DNA from: Blastocatellia bacterium
Lineage (GTDB): Bacteria; Acidobacteriota; Blastocatellia; Pyrinomonadales; Pyrinomonadaceae
Assembly (NCBI GenBank): GCA_016789265.1
Contig: JAEUQK010000024.1
Location: forward strand, 62,001 to 126,000
Reading direction: 5' to 3'
DNA: 64,000 bases
Below the pieces are notes generated by a model. It worked only from the letters and a program-made list of their open reading frames with translations, was not told the DNA's origin and did no database searches. Below are positions 1 through 8,624 of the stretch, piece after piece (the first letter of the stretch is position 1; every line of letters starts with the position of its first letter). A program made the translations under genes and the position numbers.

Positions 1-378
1 GACCTGGTTGCAGAGGAACAATAGCGCGTTGAAAGCCACCTTCTGCGTCGGGGCTGCGACTTTCTTATCTACGGCTGGATATGTTAGGAACTCGCGAATC
101 TCGCCGACTCCCATCTCGAGCGAATGTCTCTTTTTGTGAAAGAATATGTGATCGCGAATATACCCACCGTATGCCCGCTCGGTCTTGTGACTCATGTGCC
201 GCAACCGTATCAAATTACGTACTTGGTCCAATAACTTTGGCGGTTTCGTTCCGTGCATTTGAGGTTGATAATATACGCAGGAAGTTTATTATCAGGTGAT
301 GATGTCGTTAATAACTAGTTGGGCCGACCGGACCGTCGAGTCGGCGATCGACCGAAAGTCCCTCAGTGGAGAACTATG
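1..378. other. Gene-poor window edge, no supported gene
   Basis: I see no convincing gene here. A 72-codon open frame at 81-299 has no ribosome binding site and an amino-acid composition unlike a protein. The stretch is more A+T-rich than the gene that follows. A GTTGGGC heptamer at 318-324 fits the GTTRRRY core of an integron crossover site, but no matching RYYYAAC partner was found within 140 bp upstream, so it is at most a cassette boundary or secondary site. Confidence 0.5.
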
Positions 379-1281
379 ATGCGCTTCGTTGGTGTCACTC
401 TGCTCGTAGTCATTGTTGTCGCTGCTGGTGTGTCGCCCGCTTCAGCGCAGAATCGGCTGCCACCGGACGCGCCTCGACCGATTGAGGCGGGTGCCAGTTT
501 GTGGGCCGAAGAGCTCACTTCGATGGAGATTCGAGATGCCATCCGCGCGGGCACCACGACGATCATCATTGGAACCGGCGGCGTGGAACAGAACGGGCCG
601 TATGTTGTGGGCGGCAAGCACAACGACGTCCTGCAGACCGTTCTTCCCTTTGTCGCTCGCGCGATCGGCAACGCCCTGATTGCTCCGATCGTCAAGTTTG
701 TACCAGAAGGAAGCATCGAGCCGAGCCCGACTGGCCATATGCAATACGCGGGCACGATCAGTCTCGAGCAGGCCACGTTTGAAGCCCTGCTCACTGATAT
801 CTGCCGAAGCTACAAAGCCCACGGGTTCCTGAACATCGTCCTCGTCGGTGATAGTGGTGGCAACCAAGCCGGCATGGAGAAAGTCGCCGACGCGTTGAAC
901 CGCAAGTGGTCGGCGGAGCGCGCTCGCGTCCACTACCTCCGCGAATACTATTTTGAAGATCGGTGGAGCTACACTTACCTGAAGTCTTTGGGCATTACCC
1001 AGATTGATCGGACTCCGCCGCCCGGGGAGCCACAGGATCGCCCAGCGGATTGGCGCAATGGCATTCATGATGACATCTACTATGAGGCACAGATTGCGGT
1101 TCAGGATCCGAAGCTCATTCGCATGGACCAGCGCCTCAAGGGCGGGCAGTTCTCCCTGCACGGCGTTGAACTCGCGCCAATCAGCAAAACCATTGAGATC
1201 GGGGAGAAACTCGCCGCGTACCGCGCAGGCATCACGGCGAAAGCGTTTCAGGCATCCCAGCGGCGTATGGGGAGGAACTAA
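379..1281 (+). CDS. Secreted creatininase-family protein, cassette-borne
   Basis: A 300-residue protein of the creatininase / creatinine amidohydrolase superfamily. The start at 379 is chosen because a GGAG motif lies 7 bases upstream (368-371) and the product then opens with a clean signal peptide ending in ASAQ; an ATG three bases earlier and a TTG at 319 are less likely. The family normally binds metal through an EQHGPH-type and a GHGGN-type motif. Here the first reads EQNGPY and the second GDSGGN, so usual His ligands are replaced, although GGKHND follows closely and may supply others. The product is probably periplasmic; substrate unknown. An attC site begins 12 bases after the stop, so gene plus attC form a unit like an integron cassette. 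Codon use is G+C-richer than in the flanking chromosome by eye. The family call is firm, enzymatic activity is not. Confidence 0.8.
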   Translation: MRFVGVTLLVVIVVAAGVSPASAQNRLPPDAPRPIEAGASLWAEELTSMEIRDAIRAGTTTIIIGTGGVEQNGPYVVGGKHNDVLQTVLPFVARAIGNALIAPIVKFVPEGSIEPSPTGHMQYAGTISLEQATFEALLTDICRSYKAHGFLNIVLVGDSGGNQAGMEKVADALNRKWSAERARVHYLREYYFEDRWSYTYLKSLGITQIDRTPPPGEPQDRPADWRNGIHDDIYYEAQIAVQDPKLIRMDQRLKGGQFSLHGVELAPISKTIEIGEKLAAYRAGITAKAFQASQRRMGRN

Positions 1282-1292
1282 ATCCTGGTGCG

Positions 1293-1352
1293 GCCCAACA
1301 GGGCGCTGCAGCGGACGGCCCTCCGGGCCGCCGCTGAGCTTGGACGTTAGAC
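1293..1352 (+). mobile_element. Integron attC (59-base element) recombination site
   Basis: The site starts with GCCCAAC (1293-1299), matching RYYYAAC, and ends with GTTAGAC (1346-1352), matching GTTRRRY. The interior is an imperfect palindrome: GCAGCGG and ACGGCCC on the left face GGGCCG and CCGCTGAGC on the right around a TCC loop, with unpaired bases of the kind that give attC its strand polarity. Length is 60 bp, the classical size. It lies between the stop of the creatininase-like gene and the ATG at 1381, as expected for consecutive cassettes. No integron integrase gene is present in this window. Confidence 0.85.
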
Positions 1353-1380
1353 GGCATTGCCAGAGCCCGACTCGAGGCAT

Positions 1381-2031
1381 ATGGACACCGACACTAAGAC
1401 CGATAAGCTGCTGTTGTCCTGCGGCATACTGTCGGGACTCGCTTACATCGCTACCGACCTTCTGGCAAGCCTTCTGTACCCAGGCTACAGTTTCCGTGGG
1501 CAGGCCGTCAGCGAACTCTTCGCGATCGGCGCGCCCACCAGTCGCTGGGTCGTGCCGCTGTTCAGCCTGTCAAGTGTGCTCCTACTTGCTTTCGCCGTCG
1601 GCGTGTGGCGCACCGCCGGCGCCCGGCGCTTGGTTCGTGCGCTCGCGCTGATGTTCGCCTGCTCCGCGGTCGTAGGCTTGCTCATCTGGAGTGTTTTTCC
1701 GATGCCCATGCGCGGCGCTGAGCGAACCTTCACGGACACGATGCATCTGATCCTGGCGACCAACCCGTTCGTGCTGGTGAGCCTCATCCTCGCTATCGCC
1801 GCATTTCGGGGTAGACTTCGCGTCTATTCTGCGGTAACGGTGATCATCATGCTGGTGCCTGCTATCGCCGCATTCTCCTATGCGCGAGCGTTGGACATGA
1901 ACCAACCGACGCCGTGGCTGGGTGCCACCGAACGCCTTGCGCAGTATGGCTACGAGACATGGCAGGTGGTGTTGACCATTGTCTTGTTGAGGAGACAGGA
2001 TCGTTCTAGGCCGGACGACCCGTCCCGTTGA
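1381..2031 (+). CDS. DUF998 family membrane protein
   Basis: A 216-residue polytopic membrane protein of the DUF998 family, function unknown. About six hydrophobic helices are visible (for example around residues 9-30, 56-75, 82-105, 122-142, 148-165, 190-205). The N-terminal part has the family's GxxSGLxY and YPGYSxxxQAVSEL pattern. ATG at 1381 is preferred over an upstream TTG at 1357 because it lies 28 bases after the attC site, a usual spacing for a cassette start, and the TTG would lie almost inside attC. No second attC is seen between its stop and hppA, so it is either the last, attC-less cassette or a resident gene into which a cassette was inserted. G+C-rich codon use is shared with the preceding gene and not with hppA. 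Confidence 0.8.
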   Translation: MDTDTKTDKLLLSCGILSGLAYIATDLLASLLYPGYSFRGQAVSELFAIGAPTSRWVVPLFSLSSVLLLAFAVGVWRTAGARRLVRALALMFACSAVVGLLIWSVFPMPMRGAERTFTDTMHLILATNPFVLVSLILAIAAFRGRLRVYSAVTVIIMLVPAIAAFSYARALDMNQPTPWLGATERLAQYGYETWQVVLTIVLLRRQDRSRPDDPSR

Positions 2032-2103
2032 AGGAATGTTCTACTTCGGCATGCAACTCCAGACGCCGCCCACCAAGCCGATGAACCTTTCGCTCTCGTT
2101 GTC

Positions 2104-4224
2104 TTACTGCCCGATCCCGTAAATATAAGGTGCGATCACCAATGAGACGATGGACATCAGTTTGATAAGGATGTTCATCGAGGGGCCCGAGGTGTCCTTG
2201 AACGGATCGCCGACCGTGTCGCCTGTGACGGACGCCTTGTGCGGGTCCGATTTCTTGTAGAACATCTCTTCGTTGATCAAGACGCCTTTTTCAAACGACT
2301 TCTTCGCGTTGTCCCACGCGCCGCCCGCATTTGACTGAAAGATGCCCATCAGCACGCCGGAGACCGTTACGCCAGCCAGCAAACCGCCCAATACTTCGGG
2401 GCCCAGCGTGAAACCGACGAGAACCGGTGTGATCAACGCGATCGCACCCGGCATCAACATCTCACGGATAGATGCCTGAGTAGAGATCGCCACACATTTC
2501 TCGTACTCCGGCTCGGCCGTATATTCCATAATGCCCGGTATTTCGCGGAATTGACGGCGAACTTCCTGCACCATATCCATCGCGGCTTTGCCCACGGCCT
2601 GGATACAAAGCGCAGAGAAGATGAACGGGATCATCCCGCCGACAAACAATCCTGCGAGAACATTCGCTTTGTAGATGTCTATACGATCGATTCCTGCAAT
2701 GCCGACAAAGGCGGCGAACAATGCAAGAGACGTCAATGCTGCCGAGGCGATCGCAAAGCCTTTACCGGTTGCGGCCGTGGTGTTGCCGACCGCGTCGAGA
2801 TTGTCGGTGCGTTCGCGTACTTCGGGAGGCAATTGGCTCATCTCGGCGATACCGCCTGCGTTGTCAGCGATCGGTCCAAATGCGTCTATCGCGAGCTGCA
2901 TGGCCGTCGTCGCCATCATTCCGGCCGCGGCGATCGCGACGCCGTACAATCCTGCGAAGTAATAAGACGCCATGATACCGCCAGCCAAAGTCAGAATCGG
3001 GATCACCGTGGATTTCATACCCACCGAAAGTCCGCCGATGATGTTGGTCGCGTGTCCAGTGGACGATTGCTGCACGATCGAGAGCACTGGTTTCTTACCC
3101 ATTGCCGTGTAGTATTCCGTCGAGAAACTCATGATCGCACCGACGATGGTTCCAACGACGATAGCGGCGAAAACTCCCATCTTGTTGAATGCTATCGACC
3201 GAAGCATTATCTGACCGTCGGGCAGCATCCACATCACAACAAAGTAAGACGCGACAACGGTCAAGATCATGGCCGCCCAGTTTCCGAGGTTTAGTGCGTT
3301 CTGCACGCTCGATTTCTCGTCGCTTATGCGAACGAACAACGTGCCGATGACCGAGAAAACGATGCCAAGGCCGCAGATCACCATCGGGAGCAAGATCGCC
3401 GACATTCCTCCGAGGGCGTCATTGACGCGGATCTCCTGACCGAGAACCATCGTTGCCAAAATGGTAGCTACGTAAGAACCGAAAAGATCCGCTCCCATTC
3501 CGGCAACGTCACCGACATTGTCACCGACGTTATCGGCGATGGTCGCGGGATTTCGGACGTCGTCTTCGGGAATACCTGCTTCGACCTTGCCGACGAGGTC
3601 CGCGCCTACGTCAGCGGCTTTCGTGTAGATACCGCCGCCCACGCGTGAGAAGAGGGCAATTGATTCGGCGCCGAGCGAAAAGCCGGTCAAAACCTCGATC
3701 GCCGTGCTTATCTGGGTTGAACCAAGGCCTGCGAACATCTTCAAAAAGACGATGAACAACCCGCCAAGCCCCAGTACGGCTAGTCCCGCAACACCGAGGC
3801 CCATGACGGTTCCGCCGGTAAAGGAAACTCGCAATGCCTGTTTAAGGCTGGTGCGGGCGGCCTGGGTCGTGCGTACATTTGCTTTGGTGGCGACCTTCAT
3901 GCCGATATATCCGGCCGTTGCCGAAAATACGGCGCCGATGATAAACGCGATACAGATCACCCAACTGGAATGGATCTGTCTGCCGTTCACTTCATGCACC
4001 GTTCCGGAGTAAGCCAGCAGAGCGGCCGTGATAACGACGAAAATACTGAGCACTTTCCACTCGGCCTTGAGGAACGCCATCGCCCCGTCAGCAATGTGCC
4101 GCGCGAGCTCCTGCATGTTCTTATCGCCGGCATCCTGCTTGTTGATCCAAGCCGATTTAACGGCCATCACCAGCAACCCGAAAATGCCCAGGGCAGGAAC
4201 CAAATAGATCACGTAACTGTTCAT
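2104..4224 (-). CDS. hppA: Membrane-bound ion-translocating pyrophosphatase
   Basis: A 706-residue integral membrane pyrophosphatase that couples PPi hydrolysis to H+ or Na+ export across the inner membrane. About 16 hydrophobic helices are visible. The catalytic signature is intact: GADLVGKVE followed by [19 protein letters not shown], with the Asp-rich Mg-PPi ligands. The cytoplasmic segment reads [10 protein letters not shown]; an Ala at the first variable position and Gly at the second mark the K+-dependent subfamily, whereas K+-independent enzymes carry Lys and Thr there. Pumped ion cannot be decided by eye. The gene stands alone, convergent with the cassette region, with 255 bases to the divergent yjbQ-like gene. 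It would recycle PPi from biosynthesis as membrane energy, useful in an oligotroph. Confidence 0.95.
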   Translation of the reverse strand: MNSYVIYLVPALGIFGLLVMAVKSAWINKQDAGDKNMQELARHIADGAMAFLKAEWKVLSIFVVITAALLAYSGTVHEVNGRQIHSSWVICIAFIIGAVFSATAGYIGMKVATKANVRTTQAARTSLKQALRVSFTGGTVMGLGVAGLAVLGLGGLFIVFLKMFAGLGSTQISTAIEVLTGFSLGAESIALFSRVGGGIYTKAADVGADLVGKVEAGIPEDDVRNPATIADNVGDNVGDVAGMGADLFGSYVATILATMVLGQEIRVNDALGGMSAILLPMVICGLGIVFSVIGTLFVRISDEKSSVQNALNLGNWAAMILTVVASYFVVMWMLPDGQIMLRSIAFNKMGVFAAIVVGTIVGAIMSFSTEYYTAMGKKPVLSIVQQSSTGHATNIIGGLSVGMKSTVIPILTLAGGIMASYYFAGLYGVAIAAAGMMATTAMQLAIDAFGPIADNAGGIAEMSQLPPEVRERTDNLDAVGNTTAATGKGFAIASAALTSLALFAAFVGIAGIDRIDIYKANVLAGLFVGGMIPFIFSALCIQAVGKAAMDMVQEVRRQFREIPGIMEYTAEPEYEKCVAISTQASIREMLMPGAIALITPVLVGFTLGPEVLGGLLAGVTVSGVLMGIFQSNAGGAWDNAKKSFEKGVLINEEMFYKKSDPHKASVTGDTVGDPFKDTSGPSMNILIKLMSIVSLVIAPYIYGIGQ

Positions 4225-4479
4225 ATCTCTTCAATATTATCCTTTGGTGGACGCTTGCCGGTTCGGCATTGCCGCAAAAGGATCAGGATGTAGTCTTGTC
4301 TAATAAGTCGTGTAGATATCAAAACTAATGATTATCAAGTAACAGCCCGATTTAATCAATCAGGCGAAGGGTAAAAATGCGCTCAAATTCTAAGGCGTAT
4401 CTGAGAAATGACGGAGATCTGTACGATCCAACCTCGGAACCATTCGGCGTTTTCTCGAATAGCGCAGTAGAATTCCGAT

Positions 4480-4929
4480 GTGCAAAGTATTTCTGTCGGG
4501 TCAAAACACCGGGAACAGATGATCGAGATAACTGAACAGGTCGAGGCCGAACTACGGGCGAGAAATGGATCTGCCGTCTCGTCACTCGAGGCGGGTACCA
4601 CTCCTCCCATCACGGAAGAGAGCTTTGAGGACGGCGTCTGCGTACTTTTTGTAAAACACACGACGTGCGGATTGACGATAAACGAGAATGCCGATCCGGA
4701 CGTAAAGACCGATATGCTCGGGTTTTTTGATCGGCTCATACCTCAATACGACGATCATTTCAGACATTTCGAACATAATTCCGATGCCCATATCAAATCG
4801 TCACTTGTCGGATCGAGCGTGACAGTTCCGTTTGAGAATGGAAAACTCTGTCTGGGACGCTGGCAAGGCATCTATCTTTGTGAATTTGATGGACCAAGGG
4901 AGCGGGAGATATTGATCAAATTCTTATGA
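4480..4929 (+). CDS. yjbQ: YjbQ-family protein (secondary thiamine-phosphate synthase type)
   Basis: A 149-residue protein of the YjbQ/UPF0047 family, a single-domain cytoplasmic fold. E. coli YjbQ has weak thiamine-phosphate synthase activity, but the physiological role is unsettled. Family hallmarks are present: HTTCGLTINENADPDV near residues 60-75, DDHFRH with NSDAHIKSSLVG near 91-110, and the C-terminal GRWQGIYLCEFDGPR segment. The start is GTG at 4480, giving the family's usual ISV...REQMIEIT opening; no better Met exists. Ribosome binding site is weak. The stop overlaps the start of the DUF3052 gene by ATGA, so the two are translationally coupled. Confidence 0.85.
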   Translation: MQSISVGSKHREQMIEITEQVEAELRARNGSAVSSLEAGTTPPITEESFEDGVCVLFVKHTTCGLTINENADPDVKTDMLGFFDRLIPQYDDHFRHFEHNSDAHIKSSLVGSSVTVPFENGKLCLGRWQGIYLCEFDGPREREILIKFL

Positions 4930-5339
4930 CGGCTGGATATTCAGGAACGCCGCTGGCGAAAAAGCTCGGCATAAAGGAAGGAATGACTGTCCTGATCGTC
5001 AATGCACCGGATGACTATGATGAGATCCTGGAACCGCTGCCTGAGGGCGTGGAAATAGCGCGCGACATATTGAGCGGTCCGGTAGATGTCCTTCATCTGT
5101 TTACCAACACGCGGGATGGATTGTTTAGCGGCCTTGCTGACGCACGGGCAAAGATCATACAAAACGGTTCGATCTGGGTCTCATGGTACAAAAAAGCCGC
5201 AAAGCTGCCGACCGAAATAACTGAGGACACGATCCGAGAAGCTGCCCTGCCTCTCGGCCTTGTAGATGTAAAGGTCTGCGCGGTTGACGACAAGTGGTCC
5301 GGATTAAAGTTGGTCATTCGAAAAGAAAATCGTATATAA
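4926..5339 (+). CDS. DUF3052 domain protein
   Basis: A 137-residue soluble protein of the DUF3052 family, function unknown. It opens with MTAGYSGTPLAKKLGI, has the central SGPVDVLHLF segment, a GSIWVSWYKK core (about residues 79-88), and ends with a WSGLKLVIRK strand, all typical of the family. It begins inside the yjbQ stop codon (ATGA overlap), so co-expression is expected. No catalytic motif is evident. Family assignment is fairly safe; role is open. Confidence 0.8.
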   Translation: MTAGYSGTPLAKKLGIKEGMTVLIVNAPDDYDEILEPLPEGVEIARDILSGPVDVLHLFTNTRDGLFSGLADARAKIIQNGSIWVSWYKKAAKLPTEITEDTIREAALPLGLVDVKVCAVDDKWSGLKLVIRKENRI

Positions 5340-5394
5340 TCGTGCGGTTCAATCAGTTCTACCGCTTGAAATTAGTCTTCTTCAGGAGGCTGTT

Positions 5395-5997
5395 ATGCCG
5401 ACGACCGACAAAAGGATCGACGCCTATATTGAAAAGTCCGCAGACTTTGCCCAACCGACCCTCAAACACCTCAGGGACTTGATCCATAAAGCGTGTCCTG
5501 ACGTTAAGGAAACGCTGAAATGGAGCATGCCAAGTTTTGAATACGAGGGGATCCTCTGCGGGTTTGCTGCATTCAAACAGCACGTGACATTTGGTTTCTG
5601 GAAACAGTCGCTGATGGAGACTGACGCTTTTCCAAAGAACAAGACCGCGATGGGAAGCTTTGGGCGGATAACGTCTTTGAAAGACCTGCCGTCGGACAAG
5701 GTAATGATCGGACTCATTCACCAGGCGATGGAACTGAATGAAAAAGGCATAAAGGTCGCGAAGAATCCGCCTGCAGCAAAAAAAGAGCTGGTCGTGCCAG
5801 ACATCCTTGCGTCGGCGTTGAAGAAGAATAAGTCTGCAAACGCGACATTCGAAAAATTCCCATATAGCTGTAAAAAGGAATATGTCGAGTGGATAACAGA
5901 GGCAAAGACGGACGCGACCCGCGATAAGCGTCTCGCCACCACGATCGAATGGCTTTCCGAAGGAAAGCGAAGGAATTGGAAATACGAAAAGTGTTAA
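5395..5997 (+). CDS. YdeI/OmpD-associated family protein (DUF1801 plus OmdA-like tail)
   Basis: A 200-residue cytoplasmic protein. Residues 10-110 match the DUF1801 fold, with the LKHLRDLIHKACPDVKETLKW stretch and the YEGILCGFAAFKQHVTFGFW core. Residues 130-200 resemble the bacteriocin-protection, YdeI/OmpD-associated tail with the KEYVEWITEAK and R..R..TTIEWLSEGKRRN signature. YdeI-type proteins are linked to antimicrobial-peptide tolerance in enterics, but biochemical function is unclear. AGGAGG lies 6-12 bases before the ATG. It precedes the VOC-family gene by 13 bases and probably shares its transcript. Confidence 0.8.
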   Translation: MPTTDKRIDAYIEKSADFAQPTLKHLRDLIHKACPDVKETLKWSMPSFEYEGILCGFAAFKQHVTFGFWKQSLMETDAFPKNKTAMGSFGRITSLKDLPSDKVMIGLIHQAMELNEKGIKVAKNPPAAKKELVVPDILASALKKNKSANATFEKFPYSCKKEYVEWITEAKTDATRDKRLATTIEWLSEGKRRNWKYEKC

Positions 5998-6010
5998 GGA
6001 GAGATCAAGT

Positions 6011-6442
6011 ATGCCGGGAGTAACACCATATATTGCGTTCAAGGGGAACTGTCGCCAGGCGATAGAGTTTTACAAGGAAGCGTTGGGAGCCGAATTGCTT
6101 TATGCCGGCACCTACGGCGATTCGCCAATGGCCGAAATGGGACCTGCGGATGCCATCATGCACGCAACCATAAAAGTCGGCGACACTCACATCATGATGT
6201 GCGATGACCTTCGCCCCGAGGGTGCGTCAGGCCCGAGCAATATCTCGCTCGCCCTAGGCGTCAGCGACACGGCGAAGGCGCGCCAGTATTTTGACGGTCT
6301 TTCCGATGGCGGGAAGGTGACGATGCCGCTCGATAAGACATTTTGGGCAGAGGCATTCGGGATGCTCACCGATAAGTTCGGCATCAACTGGATGGTCAAT
6401 TGCGATGCACCGCACAGTGCGGACAAGACCGCAGCGGCTTAG
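6011..6442 (+). CDS. VOC superfamily protein, PhnB-like
   Basis: A 143-residue vicinal-oxygen-chelate (glyoxalase/bleomycin-resistance) fold protein of the PhnB-like branch. The hallmark opening VTPYIAFKGNCRQAIEFYK is followed by GDSPMAEMGPADAIMHATIKVG and an IMMCDD strand, then a second half ending in DKFGINWMVNC. PhnB-like proteins have no proven enzyme activity. AGGAGAG precedes the ATG at good distance. It is the last gene of the 5395-6442 pair; a hairpin repeat follows its stop. Confidence 0.85.
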   Translation: MPGVTPYIAFKGNCRQAIEFYKEALGAELLYAGTYGDSPMAEMGPADAIMHATIKVGDTHIMMCDDLRPEGASGPSNISLALGVSDTAKARQYFDGLSDGGKVTMPLDKTFWAEAFGMLTDKFGINWMVNCDAPHSADKTAAA

Positions 6443-6444
6443 TT

Positions 6445-6513
6445 GGTTATCAGTGATGAGTGACAAGTGTCGAGTTATTTTCCGCTTGTCACTCGTCCCT
6501 TATCACTAATCAC
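6445..6513. repeat. Intergenic inverted-repeat element (repeat A)
   Basis: The left arm around 6445-6469 carries AGTGATGAGTGACAAG. The right arm around 6485-6513 is its imperfect inverse (CTTGTCACTCGTCCCTTA, TCACTAATCAC). Together they could form a long hairpin. The element fills the whole gap between the VOC gene stop and the HerA-like gene start, leaving no visible ribosome binding site for the latter. Confidence 0.6.
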
Positions 6514-6519
6514 TTTTAT

Positions 6520-8034
6520 ATGACAGAACCAATTCTTGTAGCAAAACGAGAGGCAGCGGAATTTCATCTACTGCCGCAAATGGCAAACCGGCACGGCGTT
6601 ATCACCGGAGCGACCGGGACCGGAAAGACCGTCACCCTGCAGCGGCTCGCCGAGGGTTTTAGTCAGCGCGGCGTGCCCGTTTTCATGGCTGACATCAAGG
6701 GCGATCTTACGGGCGTCACGCAGATCGGCGGCGGCAACCCAAAGGTCGATGCCCGCAATGAACTGCTCGGCATAACACCCCAGTACGAGCAATTTCCCGC
6801 GACCGTCTGGGATGTCTTTGGCAAGCAGGGGCACCCGCTTCGCGCGACTGTCAGCGAAATGGGGCCGCTGCTCATCGCGCGGCTGCTCCAGCTCAACGAC
6901 ACGCAGGAAGGCGTGTTGTCGATCGCGTTCAAATACGCGGACGACAACGGTCTAATGCTGCTGGATCTCAAAGACCTTCAGTCGCTGATGCAGTGGGTCG
7001 GGCAAAACGCCGACGAGCTGACACTCCAGTACGGCAACGTATCGGCTGCTTCGGTCGGTGCGATACAACGCGGCCTTTTGCAGCTCGATGAACAGGGCGG
7101 CGATCTTTTCTTTGGCGAGCCCGCCGTACGCCTTGAGGATTTTATGCAGTCGCTCGGCGGTAAAGGCGTCCTCAACCTGCTCGCGGCCGATCAATTGATC
7201 AACGCGCCGAAGCTCTACTCAACATTTCTGCTATGGCTGTTGAGCGAGCTTTTCGAGTCGCTCCCTGAGGCGGGCGACCTTGACCGTCCAAAGCTTGTTT
7301 TTTTCTTTGACGAGGCACATTTGCTGTTCAACGATGCGCCGCCTGCTCTAGTCGAAAAGATCGAACAGGTCGTTCGCCTGATCAGGTCAAAGGGGGTCGG
7401 TGTTTACTTTGTCACGCAGAACCCGGCTGACATTCCCGAAAAGGTCCTTGCCCAACTCGGAAACCGTGTTCAGCACGCCTTGCGGGCTTACACGCCGCAG
7501 GAACAAAAAGGCGTAAAGGCGGCCGCGTCAAGTTTCAGGGTCAACCCTGAGATCGACACCGAACGCGTCATTACCGAGCTCGGCGTCGGCGAAGTGCTGA
7601 TATCGACGCTCGACGAGAAAGGTGTCCCGACGGTTGTCGATCGTGCTTTCGTCGTCCCGCCGGTCGGGCACATAGGCCCGATCACCGCAGAAGCGCGTGC
7701 GGCTCTTATAGCGAATTCACTGGTCGCCGGCATATATGAAAAAGCTTTGGATCGCGAATCGGCATACGAGATATTGACCTCTCGGACACAGGAAAAAGCG
7801 GCGGCGGACGCCGAAGCAAAGGCAGCCGAGGAAGCTGAAAAAGAGGCAGCAAAACAGGCTAAGGCCGAACGCGCCGCAGCCAGACAACCGGACGGTATAG
7901 TCGAGTCGGTCGTGAAGAGCGCGGCAAGGTCCGCATCAACTTCGATCGGACGGCAGATCGGCAACACGATAATCCGCGGCGTGCTCGGAAGCATTTTCGG
8001 CGGCGGATCGAAGAAGAAATCCAGCTGGTTTTAG
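6520..8034 (+). CDS. HerA-like ATPase, DUF853 family
   Basis: A 504-residue P-loop ATPase of the HerA/FtsK-like superfamily, DUF853 branch (sometimes called helicase HerA-like). Walker A GATGTGKT is at residues 30-37, Walker B with FFFDEAH near 260-266, and a sensor-like [12 protein letters not shown] near 307. The first conserved segment [12 protein letters not shown] is typical of the branch. ATP hydrolysis is expected; a DNA substrate is inferred from family only. No NurA nuclease or other partner is adjacent. Residues 430-465 are Ala/Glu/Lys-rich and likely helical, and the tail is a Gly-rich hinge ending in Trp-Phe, usual for the branch. The ATG at 6520 is used because it gives the family's MTEPILVAK start; upstream in-frame sequence belongs to repeat A. 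Confidence 0.88.
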   Translation: MTEPILVAKREAAEFHLLPQMANRHGVITGATGTGKTVTLQRLAEGFSQRGVPVFMADIKGDLTGVTQIGGGNPKVDARNELLGITPQYEQFPATVWDVFGKQGHPLRATVSEMGPLLIARLLQLNDTQEGVLSIAFKYADDNGLMLLDLKDLQSLMQWVGQNADELTLQYGNVSAASVGAIQRGLLQLDEQGGDLFFGEPAVRLEDFMQSLGGKGVLNLLAADQLINAPKLYSTFLLWLLSELFESLPEAGDLDRPKLVFFFDEAHLLFNDAPPALVEKIEQVVRLIRSKGVGVYFVTQNPADIPEKVLAQLGNRVQHALRAYTPQEQKGVKAAASSFRVNPEIDTERVITELGVGEVLISTLDEKGVPTVVDRAFVVPPVGHIGPITAEARAALIANSLVAGIYEKALDRESAYEILTSRTQEKAAADAEAKAAEEAEKEAAKQAKAERAAARQPDGIVESVVKSAARSASTSIGRQIGNTIIRGVLGSIFGGGSKKKSSWF

Positions 8035-8061
8035 CAGGTCAAATTCAACAGGAGGACCTTA

Positions 8062-8610
8062 ATGAAACGGGATAATCTGGTCTTGTCTTTAGCATCTCTG
8101 TCATTAGTTTTGGCAGTTGGCCTTGGATGTAACTCACTTTCGAAGCTGTCCGGAAACGGAAACGCTTCGGCTAATACAAATTCGACGACATCCAACACTG
8201 CTTCGCCGTCAAACACTTCGGCCTCGAATACGAATTCAGCTTCAACCACCGCGCCGAACGTCGAGAAGGCTGATTTCACGATGACGTCAGAACAGCTCGA
8301 TCAAGAATTTACGCGCAAAGGTGTGAAGGATTCGGACCTTGAGAAGTATTCGAATAAGACTATCGCCGTTTCGGGCCGCGTCGAAATGCTCGTCAAAGAG
8401 AAGAAAGGAACTACGCAGCCATGGGTAACTCTTGCAGCACCTGGCCTGGGTCATGGCGTGAGCTGCTATTTCGACGACGAAAACGTCAAGCAGATGGATA
8501 TGCTCAAAGAGGATGCAATGGTCAAGGTACAGGGTTATCAGGATTCTTTCATTGTTCCCGAAATATCGCCGATGCTTAAGCATTGCGTGGTACTGGAAGG
8601 CGCAAAATAG
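8062..8610 (+). CDS. Putative lipoprotein with OB-fold (tRNA_anti-like) domain
   Basis: A 182-residue exported protein. A signal peptide ends at Cys23 (VGLGC), a passable but non-canonical lipobox. Residues 30-65 are a Ser/Thr/Asn linker. The C-terminal half (about 75-182) has the pattern of the tRNA_anti-like OB-fold seen in small lipoproteins: an acidic LDQEF helix, then YSNKTIAVSGRVE, a GVSCYF strand and VKVQGYQDSFI. No nucleic-acid role should be inferred for a periplasmic protein. AGGAGG lies 5 bases before the ATG. It sits 14 bases before the Asp-box gene, suggesting one transcript. Confidence 0.7.
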   Translation: MKRDNLVLSLASLSLVLAVGLGCNSLSKLSGNGNASANTNSTTSNTASPSNTSASNTNSASTTAPNVEKADFTMTSEQLDQEFTRKGVKDSDLEKYSNKTIAVSGRVEMLVKEKKGTTQPWVTLAAPGLGHGVSCYFDDENVKQMDMLKEDAMVKVQGYQDSFIVPEISPMLKHCVVLEGAK

Positions 8611-8624
8611 ACCGGAGGAGTCAC

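Noticed and set aside
442..1380. Open frame of 312 codons on the minus strand
   Set aside because: It lies antisense to the creatininase-like gene and crosses the attC site. The plus-strand product has a signal peptide and family motifs, the minus product has none.
2032..2103. A second attC site after the DUF998 gene
   Set aside because: No RYYYAAC/GTTRRRY pair with a palindromic interior is present between 2031 and the hppA stop.
6520..8034. HerA-NurA DNA-processing or defence system
   Set aside because: The ATPase is of the DUF853 branch and no nuclease, SIR2 or other partner gene is adjacent.
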